DNA from: CAZHWR01 sp964536085
Lineage (GTDB): Bacteria; Bacillota; Clostridia; Oscillospirales; Ruminococcaceae
Assembly: GCA_964536085.1 (NCBI GenBank)
Contig: CAZHWR010000001.1
Span: 62,001 to 126,000, forward strand
Direction: 5' to 3'
DNA: 64,000 nucleotides
Shown: positions 1-7,553 of the stretch, piece after piece
How positions within the stretch are numbered: the stretch's first letter is position 1
How the letters are laid out: each line of letters begins with the position of its first letter
Notes under the pieces: model-generated
Seen by the model: only the letters and a program-made list of their open reading frames with translations
The model's database searches: none
Told to the model about the DNA's origin: nothing
Translations under genes and position numbers: made by a program

Positions 1-1
1 C

Positions 2-682
2 AACGATTTTTCAGCTAAGGTAAAAGAGGGTCAGAAGATTGCGATAGTCGGTCCTACAGGAGCCGGAAAAACCACTATGATTAAGCTTCTGATGCGGTTT
101 TACGATGTTTCGGGCGGCGCGATTTTGCTCGATGGTCACAACATAAATGATTTTGACCGGAATGATTTGCGCTCGATGTTCGGAATGGTCTTGCAGGACA
201 CATGGCTGTTCGGCGGCACGATTCGCGACAATATCCGATACGGCAAGCTCGGCGCGTCTGACGACGAGGTTGTAGCCGCGGCAAAGGCGGCGCACGTCCA
301 TAGATTTATTCAAACTCTGCCGAACGCTTACGATATGGTGCTCAACGAAGAAGCGAGCAACGTTTCGCAGGGGCAGAAACAGCTTCTGACCATTGCGCGC
401 GCGATTTTGGCCGACCCGAAAATCCTTATTCTGGACGAAGCGACCAGCTCGGTCGACACCCGCACGGAAATCAGGATTCAAAAAGCAATGGATAATCTGA
501 TGCAGGGAAGAACCAGCTTTATTATCGCCCACAGGCTTTCAACGATTAAAAACGCCGATTTGATTTTGGTAATGCGCGACGGCGACATTATCGAACAGGG
601 GACGCACGACGAGCTTATGGCGAAAAATGGTTTTTACTCCGATTTGTATTTGAGCCAGTTTGAAAAGGTTTCACAGGAATAG
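2..682 (+). CDS. ABC exporter ATPase domain, C-terminal part (5' end outside window)
   Basis: This is the nucleotide-binding domain of a fused membrane/ATPase exporter (ABCB/MsbA type); the membrane half lies upstream of the window. In order the fragment shows Walker A GPTGAGKTT (about residues 17-25), the Q-loop in MVLQDTWLF, an atypical signature VSQGQKQ, Walker B LILDEATS with the catalytic Glu, and the H-loop IIAHRLST. All catalytic residues are present, so this is the competent half of what is probably a heterodimer. It is closely similar throughout to the exporter subunit at 57317-59053 and ends in the same GFYxDLYxSQF tail, so the two are paralogues. A secreted protease follows 280 bases downstream, as it does at the other locus. 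Substrate unknown. No start codon is visible; frame 2 is open from the first base. Confidence 0.93.
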   Translation, partial: NDFSAKVKEGQKIAIVGPTGAGKTTMIKLLMRFYDVSGGAILLDGHNINDFDRNDLRSMFGMVLQDTWLFGGTIRDNIRYGKLGASDDEVVAAAKAAHVHRFIQTLPNAYDMVLNEEASNVSQGQKQLLTIARAILADPKILILDEATSSVDTRTEIRIQKAMDNLMQGRTSFIIAHRLSTIKNADLILVMRDGDIIEQGTHDELMAKNGFYSDLYLSQFEKVSQE

Positions 683-816
683 AAAATTTTAAGTTTTAAG
701 TCCTCGGTATGGATTTTAGATTTGTACCGGGGACTATCAGTTTTTATCGAATTTTGACGATTTATATATTATTTTTTTAAAAACGAAAAAAAGTTTCTAC
801 ATTTTTAACAGCTATA

Positions 817-845
817 TTGACAAATCAATTTAACTAAGTTATAAT
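817..845 (+). promoter_or_regulatory. Sigma-A type promoter for the secreted protease
   Basis: TTGACA (817-822), a 17-base spacer and TATAAT (840-845) match the vegetative consensus perfectly. It points at the leader ORF and protease gene. The AT-rich DNA between it and the ABC gene shows no clear terminator. Confidence 0.8.
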
Positions 846-905
846 ATATATAGATAGAATTAACTGTAAATAGTATTGTAACAAAACACCGAGGAGGCGG
901 CGCCG

Positions 906-938
906 ATGTACTCATTGGAATTGACAGATAGTATTTAA
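906..938 (+). CDS. Possible 10-residue leader ORF upstream of the protease
   Basis: A GAGGAGG ribosome binding site (890-896) precedes ATG at 906, which opens a 10-codon frame (MYSLELTDSI) ending in TAA at 936-938. A second mini-frame of four codons follows at 939-953. The protease gene's own AAGGAGG site comes right after. A strong SD on so short a frame, inside the transcript leader, suggests translational control, but no attenuator hairpin was recognised. It could also be chance. Confidence 0.3.
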   Translation: MYSLELTDSI

Positions 939-966
939 ATGAAAAGTTGTTAAGGAGGATAATATT

Positions 967-1638
967 ATGCGTAAGATAAAAATTTTAGCGATTATCTTGG
1001 CGTTGACTTTGTCGTCGATACCGCTTACCTATGCCGCAGGCGCCGACGATACTTATGCTGACGCTTCTTCACAAGCAAGTTTGCAGGAAAATCAGGTGGA
1101 TTACGATTCCGAAGAATATCAGGAAAATGTTTCCAATAGTCTTGAAGAGTATCAGGTAATCAAGGAAGCGCGAAAGCAAGGCAATGTGAAAAATTACGAC
1201 GTATATCTTGACGACGACGGTATACTCAACGTCATGGTAAGCGACGACACAAGCGACGCGGAGTACGGCGCTGCGCTTCCGTCGGACTGTACGCAAAGCG
1301 CAGTGAAATATGAACAGGCGCTGTCGGCTGAAGTGAAAATGTCCGATAGTAATATTGACGAAAGCGCTGATGTGATTTACCGAAAAGTGCAGTTTAGTAA
1401 ATCTTATCTTAGGAATATACAAAAAGCGCTTCGCGGACATATGAAGGAATTTACGTTGGTTTCCGTAGGCTCGGGAAATATGGATAATAAGGTTGAAATA
1501 GAACTTACAGATTCTTCAAAAGAGAACGATGTTTTGGAATTTTTGGAGGAAAATACAGAAGATTTTAATTCCGAAGCAGTTGTATTTACAATGACGGATG
1601 AACCCGTTGAAGATGCAAAAGGATCTTTTCCGGGCTGA
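967..1638 (+). CDS. Signal peptide and propeptide of a chymotrypsin-fold (S1) secreted protease, ending at an in-frame TGA
   Basis: A 223-residue product with a Sec signal peptide (RKIK then a hydrophobic core ending TYAA) and a long acidic pro-region. The motif YLDDDGILNVMV and the final segment (VSVGSGNMDNKVEIELTD, then an acidic stretch with VVFTMTDE) look like the folding-catalyst propeptide of alpha-lytic/streptogrisin-type proteases. That family assignment is from recall, not a search. The frame stops at TGA 1636-1638, just after FPG, and the very next codon is ATG of the protease domain in the same frame. Start: ATG 967 with AAGGAGG seven bases upstream. One C-to-T change (CGA to TGA) would explain the break. 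A decayed paralogue of this pro-region lies at 59224-59678. Confidence 0.75.
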   Translation: MRKIKILAIILALTLSSIPLTYAAGADDTYADASSQASLQENQVDYDSEEYQENVSNSLEEYQVIKEARKQGNVKNYDVYLDDDGILNVMVSDDTSDAEYGAALPSDCTQSAVKYEQALSAEVKMSDSNIDESADVIYRKVQFSKSYLRNIQKALRGHMKEFTLVSVGSGNMDNKVEIELTDSSKENDVLEFLEENTEDFNSEAVVFTMTDEPVEDAKGSFPG

Positions 1639-2214
1639 ATGGTTTATTGCAGCGGCGGTGCAGGTACATCGGGATTTAACGCTAAAGATAAATCAACAGG
1701 CAAATACGGAGTTGTAACAGCGGCACACGTTGCTACTCAAGGACTGACATTATATAATGCCTTAGATGCCGCTATAGGCAAACCGACTCATTGGCAGAAT
1801 GAAAAAAGTATGGACGCGGCTTTTGTTCCGTTCAGCTACGATGGTTTTGAGCCCTCAATGGCTATTAACGGCGATACAAGCAATAAGATTACGGCGTATG
1901 TTAAGGTTGCGGATATTATTAAAGGTATGCCGGTTGGTATGTATGGAAAAACTACGGCAAAAGATATAGGAACTTCTACTGGAAAAGTTGTGGAAGTGTC
2001 GGCGGATTTTAGTATATTAACAAGATTGGTTAAGTGTTCATATTCATCTCAAAGCGGCGATAGCGGCGGACCGGTGTATTTGACTTCGGCAAATAACGGT
2101 TATGCTAAAAATTCAATAATATCTATTCATAGAGGTCATACTAGTTCATATTCATATTCAACTAAAGTAGGATATATTTTAGTGACATTTGGTCTATCGC
2201 TTTACACAGGATAG
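1639..2214 (+). CDS. Mature domain of the S1-family serine protease, separated from its propeptide by TGA
   Basis: The 191 residues form a complete chymotrypsin-fold catalytic domain. The His lies in VVTAAHV (about residue 32), the Asp in MDAAFVPF (about 60), and the nucleophile in QSGDSGGPVY (about 143). As written it starts at the ATG directly after the TGA of the upstream frame, has no signal peptide of its own, and has only a weak AAAAGGA about 17 bases upstream. Translation would therefore need reinitiation (TGA-ATG abutment) or read-through. Without the upstream part it would stay in the cytoplasm and lack its folding propeptide, so the simplest reading is a recent nonsense mutation in one gene spanning 967-2214. 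No other damage is visible, which argues for a young mutation or real recoding. Confidence 0.72.
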   Translation: MVYCSGGAGTSGFNAKDKSTGKYGVVTAAHVATQGLTLYNALDAAIGKPTHWQNEKSMDAAFVPFSYDGFEPSMAINGDTSNKITAYVKVADIIKGMPVGMYGKTTAKDIGTSTGKVVEVSADFSILTRLVKCSYSSQSGDSGGPVYLTSANNGYAKNSIISIHRGHTSSYSYSTKVGYILVTFGLSLYTG

Positions 2215-2287
2215 CTTATTGTAATATGAAAATTGTTGGGTTTGATCTTAAAGGTCAAACCGCACACAAATACAGGGGGGTGAATTT

Positions 2288-2767
2288 ATGAAAAAAGTAA
2301 AAACACTGCTTGCTATAATGTTAGCGGCGGTAATGTGCTTGATCGGCGCCGCATGCGATAATGCTTCCGATACTTCGGGCAGCGCCGCGGTCTCTTCCGA
2401 TTCAACCGGGGTATCTCTGATACTCGAAGATACCGTTTACACAAACGACAAAGGGAGCATAAATGCGACTTGGTATAATAATTCCGACAAAGAGATGATG
2501 TACGGTTATTCGTTTACAGTTGAAAAGCAAACGGACGGCGAATGGGTAGAATTTAAACCGACCGCCGAGTTGGCTTTTGAAGATTTAGGAATCATGCTGG
2601 AAGCGGGAGCCGGCAAGGAGCACACATTTGATTTGAGCAATTATGATTTCACCGAAGCGGGTACATACCGTATAGCAACCGATTATTCCTTGGAAGCCGA
2701 GGGAAGCAAGAAGCCTCAGCAAACCTATGACCATTATGATATTTACGCTGAGTTTACGGTTGAATAA
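2288..2767 (+). CDS. Lipoprotein with a C-terminal bacterial Ig-like domain
   Basis: A 159-residue exported protein. MKKVKTLLAIMLAAVMCLIGAAC is a lipoprotein signal with Cys at residue 23. A Ser/Thr-rich linker follows, then one domain of about 120 residues (VSLILEDTVYTNDKGS... to YDIYAEFTVE). The pattern of xxNxSDKE, Y.F.VEK..DG.W, an acidic loop, DL..Y....GTYRI and a final EFTV resembles the Ig-like domain found on clostridial BlaR1-type proteins (Big_14 by recall). The same domain ends the next gene. The SD is GGGGGGTG, seven bases before ATG. It lies 73 bases behind the protease and may be co-transcribed with it. Function unknown; a partner or inhibitor of the protease is conceivable but unsupported. 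Confidence 0.75.
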   Translation: MKKVKTLLAIMLAAVMCLIGAACDNASDTSGSAAVSSDSTGVSLILEDTVYTNDKGSINATWYNNSDKEMMYGYSFTVEKQTDGEWVEFKPTAELAFEDLGIMLEAGAGKEHTFDLSNYDFTEAGTYRIATDYSLEAEGSKKPQQTYDHYDIYAEFTVE

Positions 2768-2818
2768 CTTCGAAAAATAAAATATACGAATAACAGAATA
2801 AATATAGTAGGAACAATT

Positions 2819-3817
2819 ATGAAATTTATAAAAAAGCTCGCCGTGCTTTTGTCAGCGGTCATGCTTATCAGCGTTTTGCCCGCGGCGGCGGGAAGCGCGT
2901 CCGCAGCGGACAAAAAATTTAAGCTGCTGAACGTAGCTTCAAACACAGTTACCGTCTATGCCGGAAGCGCGTATCAAATTAAAACGAACGCCAAAAAAGT
3001 CACCTATAAATCAAGCAGAAAATATTTTGCAGGGGTGACTAAGGACGGCGTTGTCAGGACCAAAAGAAAGGGAAATGCAACAATTACCGTAACAAACTCC
3101 GCGACGGGCGAATCAATAAAGCTGAAGCTGAAGGTCAAAAATCCCGTGGGATATAAAGTGAGTACAAACAGCGGAAAATACACCTATACACAAAGAGTAA
3201 AAATCAAGGCGAAAAAGGGCTACACTGTTTATTACACCACGAGCGGAAAGTTCAAGACGAATAAAAAGCTGAAAAGCAAAAAATCTGTGATTCTGACCAT
3301 GAAAAAAGACACTACGCTGAGGCTGTATGTGGAAAAGAACGGCAAAAAGGTTACGGTTAAGCAGATGAACAAGGCAAGGGGAAAGAAAATAAACTGCCCG
3401 ATGTATAAATACACATTTGATATGCCGTCCACTCCGTTTAATCCGAACAACGTTACGTTTACGCTGAAAAACGGCGTTTACACAAACGAAAGCGGAAGTC
3501 TTACGGTAACGTGGAAAAACGGCTCAAAGGAAGAAATATTGCACGGCGAAAGCTACACTGTTGAAAAATACGAAAACGGCAAGTGGACAAAGCTTGAATA
3601 TGCTATAGAAAATTTGGTGTTTGTTGATTCAGCGTATATTTTGAAGCCAAGCGTTGTTTTTGATAAGACATACGACATAAAATCGTTATACGGCGAATTG
3701 AGCGCGGGAAAATACAGAATCAAGGATTCCTATTTGGTTAACAGCGAATCTGTTGGCAATCCGAACGGCTCGCGGACGATAAAGTATCATTACGTATACG
3801 CCGAGTTTACTGTGTGA
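2819..3817 (+). CDS. Secreted multi-domain Ig-like protein
   Basis: 332 residues with a Sec signal peptide (MKFIKKLAVLLSAVMLI... ending SASA). Three modules are visible. Residues 31-105 look like a Big2 fold (TVYAGSAYQIKT, KYFAGVTKDGVV, GNATITV). Residues 110-190 are Lys-rich with GYTVYYTT, as in chitobiase/hexosaminidase C-terminal-like sandwiches. Residues 210-332 repeat the domain of the preceding lipoprotein (KNGVYTNESGSLTVTW, GESYTVEKYENGKW, GKYRI, VYAEFTV). The high lysine content suggests electrostatic retention on the cell wall. No sortase motif or enzyme signature is seen. Start ATG 2819 with TAGGA upstream. It ends TGA followed in frame by TAG. Role unknown; probably expressed with its neighbour. 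Confidence 0.75.
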   Translation: MKFIKKLAVLLSAVMLISVLPAAAGSASAADKKFKLLNVASNTVTVYAGSAYQIKTNAKKVTYKSSRKYFAGVTKDGVVRTKRKGNATITVTNSATGESIKLKLKVKNPVGYKVSTNSGKYTYTQRVKIKAKKGYTVYYTTSGKFKTNKKLKSKKSVILTMKKDTTLRLYVEKNGKKVTVKQMNKARGKKINCPMYKYTFDMPSTPFNPNNVTFTLKNGVYTNESGSLTVTWKNGSKEEILHGESYTVEKYENGKWTKLEYAIENLVFVDSAYILKPSVVFDKTYDIKSLYGELSAGKYRIKDSYLVNSESVGNPNGSRTIKYHYVYAEFTV

Positions 3818-3871
3818 TAGTCTGATATTAGGCTTTTCGCTATTTGATGGTGTTGATTAAGGAGTCACAAA

Positions 3872-3901
3872 ACCCGGCGGGCTTTAATAAGCCTGCCGGG
3901 T
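3872..3901 (+). terminator. Hairpin terminator after the Ig-like gene
   Basis: ACCCGGCGGGC and GCCTGCCGGGT pair around TTTAATAA with one mismatch. The T-run is better on the minus strand (GGGTTTTG), so it may serve either direction. Confidence 0.55.
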
Positions 3902-3919
3902 CTGCATTTACATGAATAG

Positions 3920-3965
3920 AATAAAGACCTGTGAAGATATTATCTTCACAGGTCTTTATTGTGTT
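3920..3965. terminator. Perfect 20-bp hairpin between convergent genes
   Basis: AATAAAGACCTGTGAAGATA is repeated inverted across one base (3920-3939 and 3941-3960), followed on the plus strand by GTGTTTTT. It sits between the Ig-like gene and the end of serA and probably terminates both. Confidence 0.75.
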
Positions 3966-3979
3966 TTTGGATTTACAGG

Positions 3980-5143
3980 TTATATGATTCTCACACGGAT
4001 AATTCCGTCCACCGATGAAAGCTTGCCGACGATATCGTCGCTGACGGATTCTGATACGTCGAGAATAGTGTATGCGTATTCACCGCGCGACTGGTTGAGC
4101 ATATTTTCAATGTTTTCACCCTTGTCGGCAATCGCCGTGGTGATAGTTGAAACCATCGAGCTTATATTTTTGTGGATAACGCATATGCGTTTTCCGGTCG
4201 AGCGGGGCATGGAAGCGTTCGGAAGATTTACCGAATTAATGATGTTGCCGTTTTCAAGATATTCGATAAGCTCGTTAGCAGCCATGAACGCGCAGTTGTC
4301 CTCCGATTCGGGGGTAGATGCGCCGAGATGGGGAATACAGATGACGTTTTGTGCGCCGATTAAGTCGTCGTTCGGGAAATCGGTCACATAAGCTGACACC
4401 TTGCCGTCCGCCGCTGCCGCGATAATATCGGCGGTGTTTACAAGCTCGCCGCGGGCGAAGTTGAGTATGCGCACGCCGTCTTTCATCAAAGCTAACGACT
4501 CTGAATTAATCATACCCTTTGTTTCGGAATTGCAGGGTACATGAATGGTGATATAGTCGCAGTTTGCATAGATTTCAGAAAGCTCTTTTGCGTGAACGGC
4601 GTGCTTAGAAAGCCTCCATGCGGAATCGACAGATAAAAACGGATCGTATCCGTATACCTTCATGCCGAGCGAAATAGCGGCGTTTGCAACCAAGATTCCT
4701 ATTGCGCCAAGTCCGATTATACCGAGTGTTTTTCCCTGAATTTCGGGACCGACAAACTGGGATTTTCCCTTTTCGACCATTTTTGTGACTTCGTCACCGT
4801 TGCCTTTAAGTCCTTTGACCCAGTCGAGCGCTGCGGGAACTTTTCTTGACGAGATAAGCAGTCCGAGCAAAACCAGTTCTTTGACCGCGTTTGCGTTAGC
4901 TCCCGGAGTGTTGAACACTACAACGCCGTTTTCAGCGCATTTGTCGCACGGGATGTTGTTTGTCCCCGCGCCTGCGCGCGCGATGGCGAGTAAAGAGTCG
5001 TCAAACTGCATGTCGTGCATTTTTGCGGAGCGAACCATTACAGCGTCGGGATTTTGAATGTCCTCGCCGTAGGCGTATTTTGAAGAATCGAAATTGTCGA
5101 GCCCGGCGGGGGAAATTTTGTTGAGCAGTTTTATATTGAACAT
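3980..5143 (-). CDS. serA: D-3-phosphoglycerate dehydrogenase
   Basis: Catalyses the first step of serine synthesis, oxidation of 3-phosphoglycerate to 3-phosphohydroxypyruvate with NAD. The 387-residue protein has the 2-hydroxyacid dehydrogenase layout: an N-terminal substrate domain (RAGAGTNNIPCDKCAENGV), the nucleotide-binding motif GIIGLGAIG (about residues 142-150) with the acidic YGYDP that follows, the catalytic Arg in LNFARGELVN, and the His in IPHLGAST. A C-terminal ACT-like segment of about 70 residues (KRICVIHKNISSMVSTI...) suggests serine feedback, as in short-type SerA enzymes. It lies 18 bases downstream of serC and is clearly co-transcribed with it. Start ATG 5141-5143 with AAAGAGG upstream. 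Confidence 0.95.
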   Translation of the reverse strand: MFNIKLLNKISPAGLDNFDSSKYAYGEDIQNPDAVMVRSAKMHDMQFDDSLLAIARAGAGTNNIPCDKCAENGVVVFNTPGANANAVKELVLLGLLISSRKVPAALDWVKGLKGNGDEVTKMVEKGKSQFVGPEIQGKTLGIIGLGAIGILVANAAISLGMKVYGYDPFLSVDSAWRLSKHAVHAKELSEIYANCDYITIHVPCNSETKGMINSESLALMKDGVRILNFARGELVNTADIIAAAADGKVSAYVTDFPNDDLIGAQNVICIPHLGASTPESEDNCAFMAANELIEYLENGNIINSVNLPNASMPRSTGKRICVIHKNISSMVSTITTAIADKGENIENMLNQSRGEYAYTILDVSESVSDDIVGKLSSVDGIIRVRII

Positions 5144-5161
5144 GGTAAAACCTCTTTTTGA

Positions 5162-6247
5162 TTATTTGTTTTCAGCTTCAAATTTTTTCATAAATTCAAC
5201 TAATTTTTTAACGCCTTCGACAGGCATTGCGTTGTAAATAGAAGCGCGCATACCGCCGACTGTTCGATGCCCCTTGAGGTTTACAAAGCCGTTTTCGGTT
5301 GCCGCGGCAACGAACTTTTTGTCAAGCTCTTCATCGCCTGTTACGAACGGTACGTTCATAAGCGAACGGTCCTCGGGGACGACGGTGCCCTTGAACAGCT
5401 CGGAGGAATCGAGGAAATCATAAAGGATTTTTGCCTTTTCCTCGTTGCGTTTTTTCATTGCGTCAAGCCCGCCGATATCGTTTTTAATCCAGTCGAGTAC
5501 AAGCTTGCAGATATATATTGGCCAGCAGGGCGGAGTGTTGTAAAGAGAATCTGCGTCCGCCTGAATTTGGTAGTTCATCATAGTGGGAGTGCCCTCGCGC
5601 GCGTTTCCGAGAAGATCCTCGCGGATTATGCAGACGACAAGTCCCGCGGGAGCGACGTTTTTCTGCGCGCCGAAATATACCATACCGAAACGGCTGATAT
5701 CCAGCGGCTCGCTTAAAGCGCAGGAGGAAATATCGGCGATAAGAGGAACATCGCCTGTGTCGGGCAAGTTATGATAGACCGTGCCGTATATCGTGTTGTT
5801 CAGGCAGATGTAAACATAGTCTGCGTCTTTTCTGAAGTCGGACGCGCTCGTCTTCGGTATGTAGCTGAAGGTTTTATCCGCCGAGGAAGCGACCGCTACG
5901 GCATCGCCGTATTTTTGAGCTTCGGCAAACGCTTTTTTAGCCCACTGACCGGTAATGATATAGTCGGCCTTTTTGTTTTTGTTCATAAAGTTAAGCGGAA
6001 TAGCCGAAAATTGAGCGGACGCGCCGCCCTGCAAAAACAGCACCTTGTAATTGTCGGGAACGCTGTAAAGCTCGCGCATGAGGCTTTCGGCGTCTTTAAT
6101 GATTTTGTCGAACGTTTTTGAACGGTGCGACATTTCCATAACGGACTGACCGCTGCCCTGATAATCAAAAATTTCGTCTCCCGCGATTTTCAAAACGCTT
6201 TCGGGAAGTGTGGACGGTCCTGCGCTGAAGTTGTAAACTCTTGCCAT
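5162..6247 (-). CDS. serC: Phosphoserine aminotransferase
   Basis: PLP-dependent transamination of 3-phosphohydroxypyruvate to phosphoserine, the second step of serine synthesis. The protein starts MARVYNFSAGPSTLPE, the family's N-terminal hallmark. LQGGASAQF is the cofactor phosphate region, and the PLP lysine is in YFGAQKNVAPAG. The C-terminus has NLKGHRTVGGMRASIYNAM, which contacts substrate. At 361 residues it is the usual length. An upstream in-frame ATG at 6304 would add 19 residues with no family match, so 6247 is chosen; AAAGGA lies 12 bases before it. First gene of serC-serA, preceded by a promoter and a roughly 170-base leader. Confidence 0.95.
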   Translation of the reverse strand: MARVYNFSAGPSTLPESVLKIAGDEIFDYQGSGQSVMEMSHRSKTFDKIIKDAESLMRELYSVPDNYKVLFLQGGASAQFSAIPLNFMNKNKKADYIITGQWAKKAFAEAQKYGDAVAVASSADKTFSYIPKTSASDFRKDADYVYICLNNTIYGTVYHNLPDTGDVPLIADISSCALSEPLDISRFGMVYFGAQKNVAPAGLVVCIIREDLLGNAREGTPTMMNYQIQADADSLYNTPPCWPIYICKLVLDWIKNDIGGLDAMKKRNEEKAKILYDFLDSSELFKGTVVPEDRSLMNVPFVTGDEELDKKFVAAATENGFVNLKGHRTVGGMRASIYNAMPVEGVKKLVEFMKKFEAENK

Positions 6248-6428
6248 TGAACATTCAATCCTTTCCGGCTTTGACCGAAACCGATTCGGAACAAAAGCCG
6301 CCAAATTTTTTGTGTTTGGCTTATAAGTCTGATATCGCCTTTAACAGCTTTACAGCAAAGCAATCGGGCTTTTAGCTTTAAAAACCGATTTATTCTGTCA
6401 TGTATCAGATAAAAACCATGCTACTATA
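6248..6428 (-). promoter_or_regulatory. Structured leader of serC-serA
   Basis: About 175 transcribed bases separate the promoter from serC. Several stems can be drawn. The segment GGCGGCTTTTG can pair either with upstream AAGCCAAA or with downstream CAAAGCCGG, just before the ribosome site. This mutually exclusive pairing looks like an attenuator or a translational switch. No T-box core or known riboswitch motif was recognised. Confidence 0.35.
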
Positions 6429-6457
6429 ATTATATTTTTTTATTGCGGATTAGTCAA
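6429..6457 (-). promoter_or_regulatory. Promoter of serC-serA
   Basis: On the minus strand, TTGACT (6452-6457), a 17-base spacer and TATAAT (6429-6434). Confidence 0.8.
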
Positions 6458-6502
6458 CAGCTTTTTAAATAAAAACGTTATTAAAAAAACTTTTTTGCGG
6501 CG

Positions 6503-6532
6503 GCATAAAAAACGAGCATACGGCAAAGATAA
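6503..6532 (+). promoter_or_regulatory. Possible forespore (sigma-F/G-like) promoter
   Basis: GCATA (6503-6507), 14 bases, then GGCAAAGATAAT partly fits the sigma-F pattern (GYATA / GGNNANANTNT). It lies upstream of the SpoIIQ-like gene, whose B. subtilis counterpart is sigma-F dependent. The match is imperfect. Confidence 0.25.
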
Positions 6533-6616
6533 TGTTGAAAGGTACAAATTTCAGTCAAACGGCTTTTCGGGCTGAATTGTACCGGGCGAAAGTGAAAAGA
6601 AAGGAATGTTTATATA

Positions 6617-7369
6617 ATGAAGCACAGACAGACAAAAAGGTCAAGGGCTGCGAGCATTTTTTCGGGAAAAGGCTTTTATATTTCCCTTGTCGTTTGCCTT
6701 TTGGCAATAGGAGTTACGGCTTTTTTCGCCGTGTCCCGCACGGGAGACATTTTAAACGGCGCCGAAACAATGGATCTTTCATCCGCGGTGGTTTCGGCGA
6801 ACGAATGGGGCTTCCCGCAAAATGCAAACGCCGCCGAGAGCGGTTTGGAGGTTACTTCGTCCGAGGAGCAGACCTCGCAGTCAGGGTCATCGGAGTCGTC
6901 CGCCTCGTCAAAGAAGCAAAGCGGTTCAGAAAAGCAAAAAAGCTCGTCAGATTCATCACAGACTGCTTTTGCAATGCCTATTTCGGGGAAAATTATGCAG
7001 GAATACAGCAACGGCGAATTGGTTAAATCATCGGTTATGAACGACTGGCGTACACACGATGGCGTTGACATTGCCGGAAATGTAACAGATCCCGTTAAAG
7101 CCGCGGCGGACGGTACGGTTACCGATATTATTGACGATGCGCTTTGGGGCGTTGTTATTGAAATCGACCACGGCAACGGATACGTCGGAAGATACTGCGG
7201 GCTCAACACCACGGTGAGTGTAAAAAAGAATCAGGAGGTCACCATGGGCGATGTTATCGGTTGTATCGGTGAAACCTCGCTTTACGAAACAAACGACGAT
7301 CCGCATCTGCACTTTGAGTTGCTCAAGGACGACGAATATGTCGATCCGATGAGCGTAATAAAGGGCTAA
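6617..7369 (+). CDS. spoIIQ: M23 (LytM) family membrane protein, SpoIIQ-like
   Basis: 250 residues: a basic N-terminus, one membrane segment (about 21-41, GFYISLVVCLLAIGVTAFFAV), a Ser-rich linker (75-115), and a LytM domain (120-250). The domain keeps the zinc ligands: His/Asp in HDGVD and the second His pair in DPHLHFELL. In sporulating Firmicutes a single-pass LytM protein of this size is typically SpoIIQ, which forms the forespore side of the channel with SpoIIIAH. Clostridial versions keep the ligands that B. subtilis SpoIIQ has lost. The symbol is tentative because other M23 membrane proteins share this plan. SD AAAGGA, 11 bases before ATG. It stands alone between convergent serine genes and the udp-type operon. 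Confidence 0.65.
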   Translation: MKHRQTKRSRAASIFSGKGFYISLVVCLLAIGVTAFFAVSRTGDILNGAETMDLSSAVVSANEWGFPQNANAAESGLEVTSSEEQTSQSGSSESSASSKKQSGSEKQKSSSDSSQTAFAMPISGKIMQEYSNGELVKSSVMNDWRTHDGVDIAGNVTDPVKAAADGTVTDIIDDALWGVVIEIDHGNGYVGRYCGLNTTVSVKKNQEVTMGDVIGCIGETSLYETNDDPHLHFELLKDDEYVDPMSVIKG

Positions 7370-7404
7370 AATCAAAGATTTTAGTCTTGCCGGGTTTTAT
7401 TTTT

Positions 7405-7465
7405 CGCGCCGTAAGACATGGCGCGAAATCGGCTTTGCGGAGCGTAAAGCCCGCAGCAGGAGTGA
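7405..7465 (+). repeat. Two-hairpin intergenic repeat, copy A
   Basis: About 60 bases containing GCGCCGTAA...GGCGC (first stem) and GCTTTGC-5 nt-GTAAAGC (second stem), ending in GCAGCAGG. The same element with identical spacing and changed stem bases occurs at 22203-22260. Both copies lie directly behind sporulation-type genes and ahead of a terminator. Confidence 0.6.
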
Positions 7466-7516
7466 AAATAGCTGTTTTGAATTTTCTTACTTCTTTAAGC
7501 TCTTGCTTCAAATAAA

Positions 7517-7553
7517 AATAGGGTAAAAGCAAATGCTTTTACCCTATTTTTTA
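7517..7553. terminator. Bidirectional terminator overlapping the stop codon of the minus-strand gene
   Basis: AAAAATAGGGTAAAAGCA and TGCTTTTACCCTATTTTT pair almost without a loop. T-runs exist on both strands. The TAG of the minus-strand phosphorylase (7544-7546) lies inside the stem. Confidence 0.85.

Noticed and set aside
2221..2270. Terminator between the protease and the lipoprotein
   Set aside because: GGTTTGA...TCAAACC forms only a short stem with no T-run behind it.
6248..6457. A T-box in front of serC
   Set aside because: No GGTGGNACCGCG core is present on the minus strand, unlike the clear one before alaS.
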